DNA of 15,120 bases, taken from NCBI GenBank assembly GCA_018399915.1, contig JAGYNW010000024.1:1-15120 (forward strand), written 5' to 3'. This DNA is from Candidatus Omnitrophota bacterium (GTDB lineage Bacteria > Omnitrophota > Gorgyraeia > Zapsychrales > Zapsychraceae). Shown here in pieces: positions 1 to 6,619 of the stretch (its first letter is position 1; every line of letters starts with the position of its first letter). The notes under the pieces were generated by a model. That model was not told the DNA's origin. It was given only the letters and a program-made list of their open reading frames with translations, and did no database searches. Made by a program: the position numbers and the translations under genes.

Positions 1-1
1 G

Positions 2-94
2 CGGCGTACGCCAACCGCAACGCTGAAGCCGAATCTCACGTTTCCTTTCGCTCCCTTCCGGGAGATCATTGACAAAAATATATTTTACAGGTAA
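2..94 (+). CDS. possible 3' end of an upstream gene (partial)
   Basis: From base 2 the + strand is open for 30 codons to a TAA at 92-94, ending in the residues PFREIIDKNIFYR. An intrinsic terminator follows about 20 bases later, which fits the tail of a rightward gene. The fragment is too short to assign a family. Frame 1 is also open, to a TGA at 70-72, and the - strand is open leftward from an ATG at 69, so this reading is only the most plausible of three. Confidence 0.25.
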   Translation, partial: RRTPTATLKPNLTFPFAPFREIIDKNIFYR

Positions 95-97
95 TCT
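69..97 (+). promoter_or_regulatory. possible sigma70-type promoter upstream of mnmG
   Basis: A perfect -35 box TTGACA (69-74) is followed after 17 bases by TAATCT (92-97), a poor -10 that keeps the outer TA and T. The predicted start near 104 would give mnmG a leader of about 72 nt. That leader would contain the terminator at 115-136. The -10 is weak and the boxes overlap a possible gene tail, so the call is tentative. Confidence 0.4.
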
Positions 98-114
98 ATT
101 TTCACTTTTTATAC

Positions 115-136
115 GGGCTTAAAAGGCCCTTTTTTT
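115..136 (+). terminator. intrinsic (rho-independent) terminator or attenuator
   Basis: GGGCTT (115-120) pairs with AAGGCCC-type bases (124-129), including one T-G wobble, and leaves a tiny A-rich loop. Seven T residues (130-136) follow directly. This is the classic stem-plus-T-tract layout. It lies 39 bases before the mnmG start codon. It most simply ends the transcript arriving from the left. If the promoter at 69-97 is real, the hairpin lies in the mnmG leader and could act as an attenuator. Confidence 0.65.
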
Positions 137-175
137 AAAAGATGCTGTTAAATGCTTTTCGGCAGAGGACTTTTC

Positions 176-2056
176 ATGAAAACACAATATGATTGCATTG
201 TTATTGGCGGGGGCCATGCGGCTTGCGAAGCGGCTTTGGCGGCCAGCGGCATGGGCTGTCAAACCCTTATGATCAATCTCCGGTTTGATACCATCGGGGA
301 GATGAGCTGCAACCCGGCTGTCGGCGGTGTGGGCAAGGGCCAATTGGTCAAGGAAATTGATGCTTTAGGCGGCGCCATGGGCCTTGTCGCGGACCGGTCC
401 GCGGTCCAATTCCGGCAACTCAATGCGTCCAAAGGCCAGGCGGTCCGTTCTTCGCGCTGCCAATCCGACCGCAAACAATACAAACACCACATGCAGGCTT
501 TTATCCGCGATCAGCCGTGTCTGGATTTTTGGGAAGATAAAGTTATTTCCGTTGAGGCTAAAGACCGGCAGGTCACGGGTGTAAAGACCGAAGGCGGGCA
601 GCATTTTCTGTGCTCTGCGGTCGTGGTCGCGGCCGGAACTTTTTTAGACGGAAGGATTCATGTCGGGAAGGAGATCACCCCGGGAGGCCGGATCGGGGAA
701 TCCAGTTCCCGCCAATTAGCCGACAGTTTGCGGGCCCTGGGCTTTGAACTGTTATTTTTTAAGACCGGTACGCCGCCCCGTTTAGACGGCAAAACCATTG
801 ATTTTGCAGATCTTGTGCCGCAGTACTCGGATAAACAGCCCATGCCGTTTTCGTTCAGAACCGAAAGCATCCCGGCGTCGCAGAAATTATTGCCCTGCTA
901 TATAACCCAGACCAATGAGACGGTTCATAATATTATCCGGGATAATATGCATCTTTCCCCGATGTATTCCGGGCAGATCGATGCCACGGGGGTCCGGTAT
1001 TGTCCTTCGATCGAAGATAAATTGAAAAAATTCTCTTCCAAACCGAGTCATCAGATCTTCCTTGAACCCGAGGGATTGGACACGGACGTGTATTATCCCA
1101 ACGGCATTTCCACCGGGCTTCCCCAAGATGTGCAGGATGCCTTTATTCACGCGATCCGGGGCCTGGAGCATGTCCGGATTTTGAAATATGGGTATTCCAT
1201 CGAGCACGGCATCATTGATCCCACAGAATTGCACGTGACCATGGAGACCCGGAAAATCCAGGGGCTTTATTTGGCCGGGCAGGTCAATGGGTCCACCGGG
1301 TATGAGGAAGCGGCCGCGCAAGGGATCATGGCCGGGATCAATGCCGCGCTTAAGGTTAAGGGAAAGGATCCTTTTATCCTGGGCCGGCATGAATCTTATA
1401 TCGGTGTACTGCTGGATGATCTGGTTACCAAAGGCACGGAAGAACCGTACCGGATGTTCACTTCGCGGGTGGAGTACCGTCTGGTTGTCAGGGAGGACAA
1501 TGCGGATGAACGTATGGCGCCTTATGGCTATCAATTGGGCCTTGTGGGCGAAGAGCCGTACCGTAAAGTGTGTGCCAAATACCAAACGGTCCGCGAAACC
1601 ATTGCATGGTTGCAGGCAACCAGGATCACGCCGGCACCTTCCTTAAATAAGGTGTTGTCTGAGATCGGCAGCGCGCCCTTACAGCGGAGCGTGCCTTTAA
1701 GTGACCTTATCAAGCGGCCGGAGTTTCATTATCCCATGCTCGCCAGGGTCCGTGAGGATGTTCCGGTGCTTTCGCCGGATTTGATTGCGCAAGTGGAATA
1801 CCGCATTAAATACGAAGGATTTGTTTCCCGTCAGTTAAAGGATATTGAAAGGTTTCAGCATATCGAGAGTATCAAAATTCCCGCTTCCCTGAATTATGAT
1901 GCTATTCCCAGCTTGTCTAAAGAGATCGCCCAGAAACTCAAGAGATTCGCGCCGCGGAATTTAGGCCAGGCCCATCGCATTTCCGGCGTGACCCCTGCGG
2001 CGATTTCCGTGCTTATGGTCTATATAAGAAAATTAAAAAAAGGAAGCAACCCTTAA
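176..2056 (+). CDS. mnmG: tRNA uridine-5-carboxymethylaminomethyl modification enzyme MnmG (GidA)
   Basis: With MnmE, MnmG installs the (carboxymethyl)aminomethyl group on C5 of wobble uridine 34 in several tRNAs, using FAD and methylene-tetrahydrofolate, in the cytoplasm. The 626-residue product has the usual family length. It opens with the FAD dinucleotide fold (IVIGGGHAACEA, about residues 8-19). It then shows the family signatures CNPAVGGVGKGQLVKEID, RYCPSIEDK and AGQVNGSTGYEEAAAQG, and a helical C-terminus. An in-frame ATG at 152 exists, but I chose ATG 176: it has an AGAGGA ribosome site at 164-169, six bases away, and the protein then starts right before the FAD motif. The usual neighbours rsmG and parAB are not downstream here. 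The stop lies in an A/T-rich stretch with only a weak possible terminator. Confidence 0.97.
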   Translation: MKTQYDCIVIGGGHAACEAALAASGMGCQTLMINLRFDTIGEMSCNPAVGGVGKGQLVKEIDALGGAMGLVADRSAVQFRQLNASKGQAVRSSRCQSDRKQYKHHMQAFIRDQPCLDFWEDKVISVEAKDRQVTGVKTEGGQHFLCSAVVVAAGTFLDGRIHVGKEITPGGRIGESSSRQLADSLRALGFELLFFKTGTPPRLDGKTIDFADLVPQYSDKQPMPFSFRTESIPASQKLLPCYITQTNETVHNIIRDNMHLSPMYSGQIDATGVRYCPSIEDKLKKFSSKPSHQIFLEPEGLDTDVYYPNGISTGLPQDVQDAFIHAIRGLEHVRILKYGYSIEHGIIDPTELHVTMETRKIQGLYLAGQVNGSTGYEEAAAQGIMAGINAALKVKGKDPFILGRHESYIGVLLDDLVTKGTEEPYRMFTSRVEYRLVVREDNADERMAPYGYQLGLVGEEPYRKVCAKYQTVRETIAWLQATRITPAPSLNKVLSEIGSAPLQRSVPLSDLIKRPEFHYPMLARVREDVPVLSPDLIAQVEYRIKYEGFVSRQLKDIERFQHIESIKIPASLNYDAIPSLSKEIAQKLKRFAPRNLGQAHRISGVTPAAISVLMVYIRKLKKGSNP

Positions 2057-2065
2057 TTTTTTGGA

Positions 2066-2071
2066 TATAAT
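2066..2071 (+). promoter_or_regulatory. possible -10 box for the VTT-family gene
   Basis: A consensus TATAAT lies ten bases after the mnmG stop. No convincing -35 box is found 16-18 bases upstream: the bases there are GAAGCA, inside the end of mnmG. If used, it would give the next gene a leader of roughly 58 nt. An A/T-rich stretch can make such a hexamer by chance. Confidence 0.3.
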
Positions 2072-2135
2072 AATAAGTGGCGTGCAAGCCAGAGCATTTT
2101 AAATTATGAAGAATCGTTAATCGTGATGAACACCT

Positions 2136-2903
2136 ATGTTGCAAAATAACACATTCAAAGTTCTTGTTTTATTTTTTCTTCTCCTGACCTTTGTTTTTTT
2201 GGGGCGGTTCTTTTCTGTGGACCTTCATTATTACCGCAGTTTGTTATCCCAGTTTCCGATCGGGGTTTCGGCTTTGATTTTTATTTCTCTCTATGTGGGG
2301 CTTACGACTCTCATCTGGTTCGGGCCTAAGGACATTTTGCGGATCACCTCGGCCATCTTGTTCGGCGCCTATATCAGCACGCTCTTTATTACTTTGGCAG
2401 AACTATGCAATGCCGTGATCTTGTTCAAACTGAGCCGAAAACTCGGGAGAGATTTTGTTGTTCAGAAATTCAAGATCAAAGACAAGCAAGTCGACAAGAT
2501 CAAAAAAGATACCAGTATCCTGGGGACCATGGCCCTGCGGATCAATCCGTTCATCCCTTTCCGGTTACAAGATATCGGCGCGGGGCTGTCATCAATAGAC
2601 TTTATCAGTTACCTTGTGGGAATCGCGGTGGTTTTGCCTTTGAGGATATTCTGGCTTCAATATATCCTGGCGGATGTCGGTGAGAATGTGGCCATGCTGT
2701 TTTATGCCAAGATTGATTTTAAGGAGGCGCTGACAGGACCCGCCGCAATGTCAGATATGCTTAGCCACCATCCTTTTGTTCAGTATCTGACACAGAAACC
2801 CTTTATTCTGCAATACAGTTGTTATTATTTTATGCTGGTTTTGGTCTTGAGCGCGCTCGCGTTAATGGTCAAATTGTTTCGCGAAAGAAGGGTCAAGGGT
2901 TAA
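2136..2903 (+). CDS. VTT-domain (TVP38/TMEM64, DedA-like) integral membrane protein
   Basis: This 255-residue inner-membrane protein has hydrophobic segments near residues 8-24, 42-60, 68-96, 155-177 and 228-246. The core at about 65-185 has the layout of the VTT (SNARE-associated/DedA-like) superfamily: a re-entrant FGAYISTLF segment, then an LSRKLGRD turn, then RINPFIPFRLQDIGAG, matching the family's R-x-x-P-x-x-P-F pattern. Relatives act in phospholipid scrambling or carrier-lipid recycling and membrane homeostasis; the substrate here cannot be read. The start is fixed because the nearest upstream ATGs run into stops, yet no clear ribosome site precedes it. The last 42 bases overlap the end of thiF on the other strand. 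Confidence 0.8.
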   Translation: MLQNNTFKVLVLFFLLLTFVFLGRFFSVDLHYYRSLLSQFPIGVSALIFISLYVGLTTLIWFGPKDILRITSAILFGAYISTLFITLAELCNAVILFKLSRKLGRDFVVQKFKIKDKQVDKIKKDTSILGTMALRINPFIPFRLQDIGAGLSSIDFISYLVGIAVVLPLRIFWLQYILADVGENVAMLFYAKIDFKEALTGPAAMSDMLSHHPFVQYLTQKPFILQYSCYYFMLVLVLSALALMVKLFRERRVKG

Positions 2904-3494
2904 GTTCAGGACAATTTCTGCCATTTTGGCTGCGCAGAGCGTTACCTGGGGGGCCAGGGCAGGATGGCTGGGTGAGACCGCTTTTTTTTGATCTCCCACG
3001 ATAAAAATATTCTTGAGGCGTTGTATCCGAAGAGGATTATCCGTGGTCAGTCCGGCCAGGCCGCTGGCGCTGATGATCCATTTGCCGCCGGGCTGATAAT
3101 GTTGCACAAAGGATTTTTTCGTACCCGCCCGGTCAAAGGCTTCCACCAAAACAGAGCAATTTTCAAAAAGGTCTTCTTCCGTCTTTTCCTCTGACCATCT
3201 TTGCGCGAGTGCGGTAATGTGCGCCTCCGGATTGATCCGCAGGATGCGGTCTTTCAAGACGGCAACCTTATTCTGCCCGATCTCTTCTAAAAAATATTGT
3301 TGCCGGTTCAGGTTGGACGGCTCGATCGTGTCAAAATCCATGAGCGTTATATGACGGTAGCCGCAGCGGGCCAGGCATAGCGCGATATTGGAACCCAGCC
3401 CTCCGGCACCGGCGATACCTACCGAACAGCTGCGGATGCGCTGCAGTTGCGCCAAAGAGAAATACGCGTTTAGGGATGCTTCAAACGGGTTCAT
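2862..3494 (-). CDS. thiF: ThiF-family sulfur carrier protein adenylyltransferase (short, ThiF family 2 type)
   Basis: It should adenylate the C-terminal glycine of ThiS with ATP, the step that readies the carrier for sulfur loading in thiazole synthesis. The 210-residue product is a short E1-like enzyme. It has a glycine-rich nucleotide loop GAGGLGSN (29-36), the LMDFDTIEPSNLNRQ segment (51-65) with the catalytic Asp, Asn and Arg pattern, and a lysine at about 76. The zinc-binding CxxC pairs of E. coli ThiF/MoeB are absent, as expected of the shorter class that accompanies thiSGH. The ATG overlaps the thiH stop by four bases (ATGA), so translation is probably coupled; a GAGG ribosome site lies eight bases upstream inside thiH. 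Its 3' end overlaps the VTT gene. Confidence 0.9.
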   Translation of the reverse strand: MNPFEASLNAYFSLAQLQRIRSCSVGIAGAGGLGSNIALCLARCGYRHITLMDFDTIEPSNLNRQQYFLEEIGQNKVAVLKDRILRINPEAHITALAQRWSEEKTEEDLFENCSVLVEAFDRAGTKKSFVQHYQPGGKWIISASGLAGLTTDNPLRIQRLKNIFIVGDQKKAVSPSHPALAPQVTLCAAKMAEIVLNLTLDPSFAKQFDH

Positions 3495-4531
3495 GTGTCA
3501 GACCTCAGGGTCTCGTTTGCGATCGGTCGCCAATCGGTTAAGACCGGATCGAATTGTTTTTCTTTCAGGCGCCGGATGATCTGTTTAACGCTGCGGGTGT
3601 CCTGGATATCAAATTGCGGGCTTGTATCGGCCGACCGGTCCAGGGCGTATCCGCCGACAACTGTGCTGGATTCCGCGGACAAGCGCGTCACGCCCAGTTC
3701 AATGGCATGGTCCCTGAGGCGGGCCGATTCCCTTGTGGATAAATTGATGCCTACCCGGGGAAACGCGATCCGGGTCAGGCAGATGATCTTGATCAGGGTG
3801 ATATCGTCGACATAAGCTGCCTGGAAATTTTCGCCTTTGACGGGTTGCAGGCGCGGGAAAGAGAGGCTGTATTCCACGCCGGGAAAGGTCCGTTCCATTT
3901 CGCGCAGGTGCTGATAAAGGCTGAAAAGGTCCTCAGCCACGTCAAAAAGGCCCAGCAAAACCCCCAAAGAGATTGTACGCATGCCGGCTTGCGCCGCGTA
4001 AAACGGGGCGCGCCGCCGGAAGTGGTAATCCTGTTTTTTTCCTGCGGTATGCAGGTGTTGATAGCGCTGAAGATCGTATGTTTCCTGGTACAGGGTGATG
4101 CCGTCGGCTCCGCAGAAAAAAAGGTGACGGTATTCCGCTTCTTCCATGGGATGCACCTCAAGGGTGATGCTGGAGAAAAACTCCCGGGCGGTCCGCACCG
4201 CTGTTTCCAGATACGCCAGGGGCGTGGCCGTGTAGGATTCTCCGGTCAACAAAAGAATATTCTCGATGCCTTTTTCCGCGACCGCTTCCATTTCGCGGCG
4301 CATTTCCGGCTCGGTCAATTTATAGCGTTTGATTTTATGATGGCGGCTGAACCCGCAGTACGCGCAGTGGCTGCTGCAGTAATTGGAAAGGTAGATCGGC
4401 GCGTACAGGCTGATGGTCCGGCCAAAGTTTTGTACGGTCGTTTGATGGGCTTGCCGGGCTAATTGTTCGAGAGACTCCGGGCGGGTATCATTCAGGCATG
4501 TCCGGATCTGTGCAAGTGGTAACAGGGTCAT
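3491..4531 (-). CDS. thiH: 2-iminoacetate synthase ThiH (radical SAM tyrosine lyase)
   Basis: ThiH cleaves tyrosine with S-adenosylmethionine to give 2-iminoacetate (dehydroglycine), the glycine-derived unit of the thiamin thiazole, plus p-cresol. The radical-SAM cluster motif is explicit: CSSHCAYCGF places C52, C56 and C59 in the CxxxCxxC pattern. Next comes a TIM-barrel core with LLLTGES and LEVHPM strands, and a C-terminal STRESARLRDHAIELGV region typical of the ThiH/BATS portion. The length of 346 is slightly below the roughly 370 residues usual for the family. No ribosome site is visible before ATG 4531 in the 29-base gap after thiG; I know no better start. The anaerobic-type tyrosine route (ThiH rather than ThiO) fits an anaerobe, which is an inference. 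Confidence 0.95.
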   Translation of the reverse strand: MTLLPLAQIRTCLNDTRPESLEQLARQAHQTTVQNFGRTISLYAPIYLSNYCSSHCAYCGFSRHHKIKRYKLTEPEMRREMEAVAEKGIENILLLTGESYTATPLAYLETAVRTAREFFSSITLEVHPMEEAEYRHLFFCGADGITLYQETYDLQRYQHLHTAGKKQDYHFRRRAPFYAAQAGMRTISLGVLLGLFDVAEDLFSLYQHLREMERTFPGVEYSLSFPRLQPVKGENFQAAYVDDITLIKIICLTRIAFPRVGINLSTRESARLRDHAIELGVTRLSAESSTVVGGYALDRSADTSPQFDIQDTRSVKQIIRRLKEKQFDPVLTDWRPIANETLRSDT

Positions 4532-4560
4532 GGGTGTTTATTCTTGTTGGTTACTGAGTA

Positions 4561-5409
4561 TTACTGGTCATTATCGGTTGTGACGGATCCTTTTTGATCG
4601 TTGGCGCTTGACGCGGGTTGTTCATAAAGAAATCCGGTCAAAGGCGAAGACGCTTCCGCGGCATCTTGGGGGTGCCGTAACCGGCTGAGATAGGCAAGCC
4701 GTCCGGCTTGCGTGGCCCAGGCAAAGGCTTGGGCTACAATCTCCGGGTGTTGGGCCGTGGCCACAGCGGTATTCACCAGAACCGCGTCCGCGCCCATTTC
4801 CATGGCTGCGGCGGCTTGCGAGGGCAGGCCTATCCCGGCATCCACGATAACGGGAATATCGATCTCCTCAATGAGTATCTTCAGGAAGGCCTTGGTCTTC
4901 AAGCCTTGATTGCTTCCGATCAAGGAGCCCAGCGGCATGACCGTGGCTGCGCCGGCATCCACAAGTGCACGGGCCACATAAAGGTCGGCCGAGATGTAAG
5001 GCAGAACAATAAAGCCTTCTTGGGCCAGCACGCGGGTCGCCTCCAGGGTCTCGGCATTGTCCGGCAAAAGATATTTGCTGTCATTGATCACTTCGATCTT
5101 GATCCAGTCGCCGTAGCCGGATTCCCGGGCCAGGTGCGCGATCCGGATGGCTTCTTTGGCATTGCGCGCGCCGGATGTGTTGGTCAGTAAAGTGATATCC
5201 TCGGGGATGTATTCAAGGATATTCTCCTGATGGGTTTCCATGTCGATCCGTCTGAGCGCGACGGTGACGATCTGCGCGCCGGAATTCCGGATCGTGGCCT
5301 GCATTTCCTGTTTGTTCTTAAACTTCCCTGTTCCCAAAAGAAAGCGGCTCTGAAACGGTTTTCCCGCGATAAAAAAAGTATCTTTGTCTGTAGGCATATG
5401 GGTATCCAT
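4561..5409 (-). CDS. thiG: thiazole synthase ThiG
   Basis: ThiG condenses deoxyxylulose 5-phosphate, the ThiH product and sulfur from ThiS thiocarboxylate into the thiazole phosphate of thiamin. The barrel begins with FLLGTGKFKN (about 24-32). It carries the Schiff-base lysine in DWIKIEVI (K104 by my count), then LPYISADLYVARAL, the GSLIGSNQGL phosphate-binding loop and VDAGIGLPSQAA. Family proteins usually end soon after the SSPLTGF motif (about 255-260). Here about 20 polar residues rich in S, N, D, Q and T follow, probably a disordered tail. ATG 5409 lies 15 bases after thiS; an alternative ATG at 5397 would remove four residues. Neither has a clear ribosome site, so coupling with thiS is likely. 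Confidence 0.95.
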   Translation of the reverse strand: MDTHMPTDKDTFFIAGKPFQSRFLLGTGKFKNKQEMQATIRNSGAQIVTVALRRIDMETHQENILEYIPEDITLLTNTSGARNAKEAIRIAHLARESGYGDWIKIEVINDSKYLLPDNAETLEATRVLAQEGFIVLPYISADLYVARALVDAGAATVMPLGSLIGSNQGLKTKAFLKILIEEIDIPVIVDAGIGLPSQAAAAMEMGADAVLVNTAVATAQHPEIVAQAFAWATQAGRLAYLSRLRHPQDAAEASSPLTGFLYEQPASSANDQKGSVTTDNDQ

Positions 5410-5424
5410 GGATCTGAACGTTGG

Positions 5425-5625
5425 TTAACCGCCGCCGACAAAGGTCACCAGTTCAATGGTATCTTTGTCCTTTAACGGTGTTTTTCCCCAAAGATGACTT
5501 TTGACAATGTCTTCATTCACTTCCGCGATCACGTATTCCGGATTTTCACACACAGAAGCGATCAGCTGATCCAGGGAGATCCGGTCGGCTACGGTCTTTT
5601 CTTTGCCATTAACGATGATTTTCAT
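5425..5625 (-). CDS. thiS: sulfur carrier protein ThiS
   Basis: This 66-residue ubiquitin-like carrier is adenylated by ThiF and then holds sulfur as a C-terminal thiocarboxylate for ThiG. The sequence opens with the beta-grasp strand MKIIVNGKEK. It has the EVNEDIVKSHLWGKTPL segment typical of ThiS and ends in ELVTFVGGG, the glycine tail that must be free for activation. It lies 10 bases after the preceding membrane-protein gene and 15 before thiG. No purine-rich ribosome site precedes ATG 5625, so translation may depend on coupling to the upstream gene. Size, tail and the gene order S-G-H-F leave little doubt. Confidence 0.95.
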   Translation of the reverse strand: MKIIVNGKEKTVADRISLDQLIASVCENPEYVIAEVNEDIVKSHLWGKTPLKDKDTIELVTFVGGG

Positions 5626-5635
5626 GATGGGAAGA

Positions 5636-6301
5636 TTAACTGAACGATTTTTTCATCTTTGATTGATTAATGTACCACAACGGCAAGAATATGTAAATAA
5701 GGATATTGAGCAGCAAAAACATTAATAGCACAGGCGGCAACGTGGACACGTCTGTCGGGGGCAAGAGGCCGGGATTCGAACCCGAGGACCCGTAATAACT
5801 GAGGATTTCCAGGCGGTCCAGCAAGGCCCTTAACGCGGTTTGGTGGAAATAAAGGTTTACCAGCAGGGTAAAAAGCGTTACTGTCCACAAAGACACGGCG
5901 ATCCTGAGCCGGGCCAAACTGTTCAGCCGCGCGTGGAAGATCCCGATGGCGGCAAATAAATAGTAAAGGCCGGATAAGGCCATTAACAGGGTGATGAAGC
6001 TAGTCCGTGTTTTTTTCCCCTTGAGCACATCGGTCTGGTAGCGGATCATTTCCTGCCGCAGTAAAGAGGTATTGTGCGCGAAAAGCCGTCGCAGGCTTTT
6101 CACTGCGTGGTTGTCACTCTTGCCAAAAGCCGTTGTTTGCGATTCCGCCTGCGCCAGGACCCAATTCAACAGATGGATCTCAGACCTTGTGGTTTCTTTC
6201 TGATGGGCCTTGAGCGTGTAGGCGCAAACAAAGGCGCTGACCGATAAGGTCAGAAAGAACAGCGCCAACAAAGCGCGTATGGGCAAACGGGATTTGTTCA
6301 T
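5636..6301 (-). CDS. unrecognised four-helix membrane protein heading the thi operon
   Basis: I do not recognise a family. The 221-residue product has hydrophobic helices near residues 8-28, 100-122, 133-152 and 189-210. A charged, probably helical segment of about 70 residues lies between the first two helices, and a short SSGSNPGLLPPTD loop precedes the last. The C-terminus is basic (KMKKSFS). The frame extends upstream to an ATG at 6367, but I chose ATG 6301: a TGCTATAAT promoter core lies at 6316-6308, between the two candidates, and the protein then begins with a normal basic lead-in and membrane helix. No ribosome site precedes 6301, so the message may be leaderless. It is the first gene before thiS with only a 10-base gap. 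A link to precursor uptake or membrane tethering is possible but unsupported by motifs. Confidence 0.8.
   Translation of the reverse strand: MNKSRLPIRALLALFFLTLSVSAFVCAYTLKAHQKETTRSEIHLLNWVLAQAESQTTAFGKSDNHAVKSLRRLFAHNTSLLRQEMIRYQTDVLKGKKTRTSFITLLMALSGLYYLFAAIGIFHARLNSLARLRIAVSLWTVTLFTLLVNLYFHQTALRALLDRLEILSYYGSSGSNPGLLPPTDVSTLPPVLLMFLLLNILIYIFLPLWYINQSKMKKSFS
5769..5785 (-). other. tRNA T-arm-like sequence inside a coding region
   Basis: Read on the - strand, TCGGGTTCGAATCCCGG has the exact form of a tRNA T-arm: a five-pair stem and a TTCGAAT loop. It is followed by CCTCTTG, which could serve as a 3' acceptor strand. No matching CAAGAGG acceptor 5' strand, D-arm or anticodon arm appears at the right distance. 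The bases also sit in frame inside the membrane-protein gene, encoding the SGSNP loop. It is probably chance, or a relic of a tRNA end. Confidence 0.3.
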
Positions 6302-6307
6302 ACTTTT

Positions 6308-6316
6308 ATTATAGCA
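6308..6316 (-). promoter_or_regulatory. extended -10 promoter for the membrane protein-thiSGHF operon
   Basis: Read leftward on the - strand, bases 6316 to 6308 spell TGCTATAAT, a perfect extended -10 (TGnTATAAT). No good -35 is seen at 16-18 bases, which an extended -10 can tolerate. The predicted transcription start falls at about 6301, the A of the chosen ATG, implying a leaderless message. No THI-box (TPP riboswitch) consensus is visible between this promoter and thiS. Confidence 0.6.
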
Positions 6317-6341
6317 TAGCGATTTTGTTTGAATATTTTTT

Positions 6342-6370
6342 TTGACTATTATTTTCGATAATGGCATAAT
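6342..6370 (+). promoter_or_regulatory. sigma70-type promoter for the zinc-ribbon gene and leuS
   Basis: TTGACT (6342-6347), a 17-base spacer and CATAAT (6365-6370) match the -35 and -10 consensus at five of six positions each. Transcription should begin near 6377-6380, only 4-7 bases before ATG 6384. It lies back to back with the leftward promoter at 6308-6316, and eight T residues (6336-6343) run into its -35 box. This is the best promoter in the window. Confidence 0.75.
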
Positions 6371-6383
6371 ACATCTCTGAATT

Positions 6384-6581
6384 ATGGAAGAATATATTTG
6401 TCCGCATTGCCAAAATCCGATTTATGATGATGACGCGCTTTTGTGCCATTTTTGCGGAGAAAGTCTGCACCGGCCCGGGAAAGGTTTCCTGAGCAATATC
6501 AAATATTCCGAGCACAGAGTGATCTGGTTTTTTTTGCTTTTTTTTGCTTTATTAGGATTTATTCTTGTGCGGATATTTTGA
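6384..6581 (+). CDS. small zinc-ribbon membrane protein
   Basis: This 65-residue protein starts with a compact zinc ribbon: C6-P-H-C9 and C21-H-F-C24, separated by a short acidic loop (YDDDALL). A basic linker, HRPGKGF, follows. The protein ends in one hydrophobic helix (about 47-63) with almost nothing beyond it, so the ribbon probably faces the cytoplasm. Such zinc-ribbon plus single-helix proteins are common but mostly uncharacterised, and I can give no function. It begins right after a strong promoter, has no ribosome site, and lies 38 bases before leuS, so the two are probably co-transcribed. Paired cysteines, helix, promoter and spacing all argue that this short frame is real. Confidence 0.75.
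   Translation: MEEYICPHCQNPIYDDDALLCHFCGESLHRPGKGFLSNIKYSEHRVIWFFLLFFALLGFILVRIF
6528..6547 (+). repeat. tandem T8GC repeat inside the zinc-ribbon gene
   Basis: Two adjacent copies of TTTTTTTTGC encode the FFLLFFA part of the membrane helix. Runs of eight T are prone to polymerase slippage and sequencing indels. The frame is intact here. Confidence 0.85.
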
Positions 6582-6619
6582 TCAATGTCATTAAAGCAGA
6601 GCCAACGTAAGGATGTTTT

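Noticed and set aside
51..64. CTCCC-TTCC-GGGAG hairpin near the left edge
   Set aside because: A five-pair stem with no T-tract, probably inside a gene end; nothing else supports a function.
887..1585. Long - strand open frame (232 codons) opposite mnmG
   Set aside because: mnmG is certain on the other strand, and the antisense protein has no recognisable motif; long antisense frames are expected from codon bias.
2040..2062. Intrinsic terminator after mnmG
   Set aside because: AAGG/CCTT gives only four pairs around a seven-base loop before six Ts; too weak to call, though some termination is possible.
3845..4462. + strand frame (205 codons) opposite thiH
   Set aside because: It is opposite the conserved radical-SAM core of thiH; no independent support.
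5690..5860. A tRNA gene suggested by the T-arm-like sequence
   Set aside because: No acceptor 5' strand, D-arm or anticodon arm is found at the right distance, and the region is coding.
6302..6367. 22-residue N-terminal extension of the thi-operon membrane protein
   Set aside because: The added residues precede a normal membrane-protein N-terminus, and the extended -10 promoter lies inside that stretch, so the shorter start is favoured.
5626..6400. TPP riboswitch before the thi genes
   Set aside because: No CTGAGA-type THI-box pattern or its helical partners could be seen on the - strand; only a covariance search would settle it.
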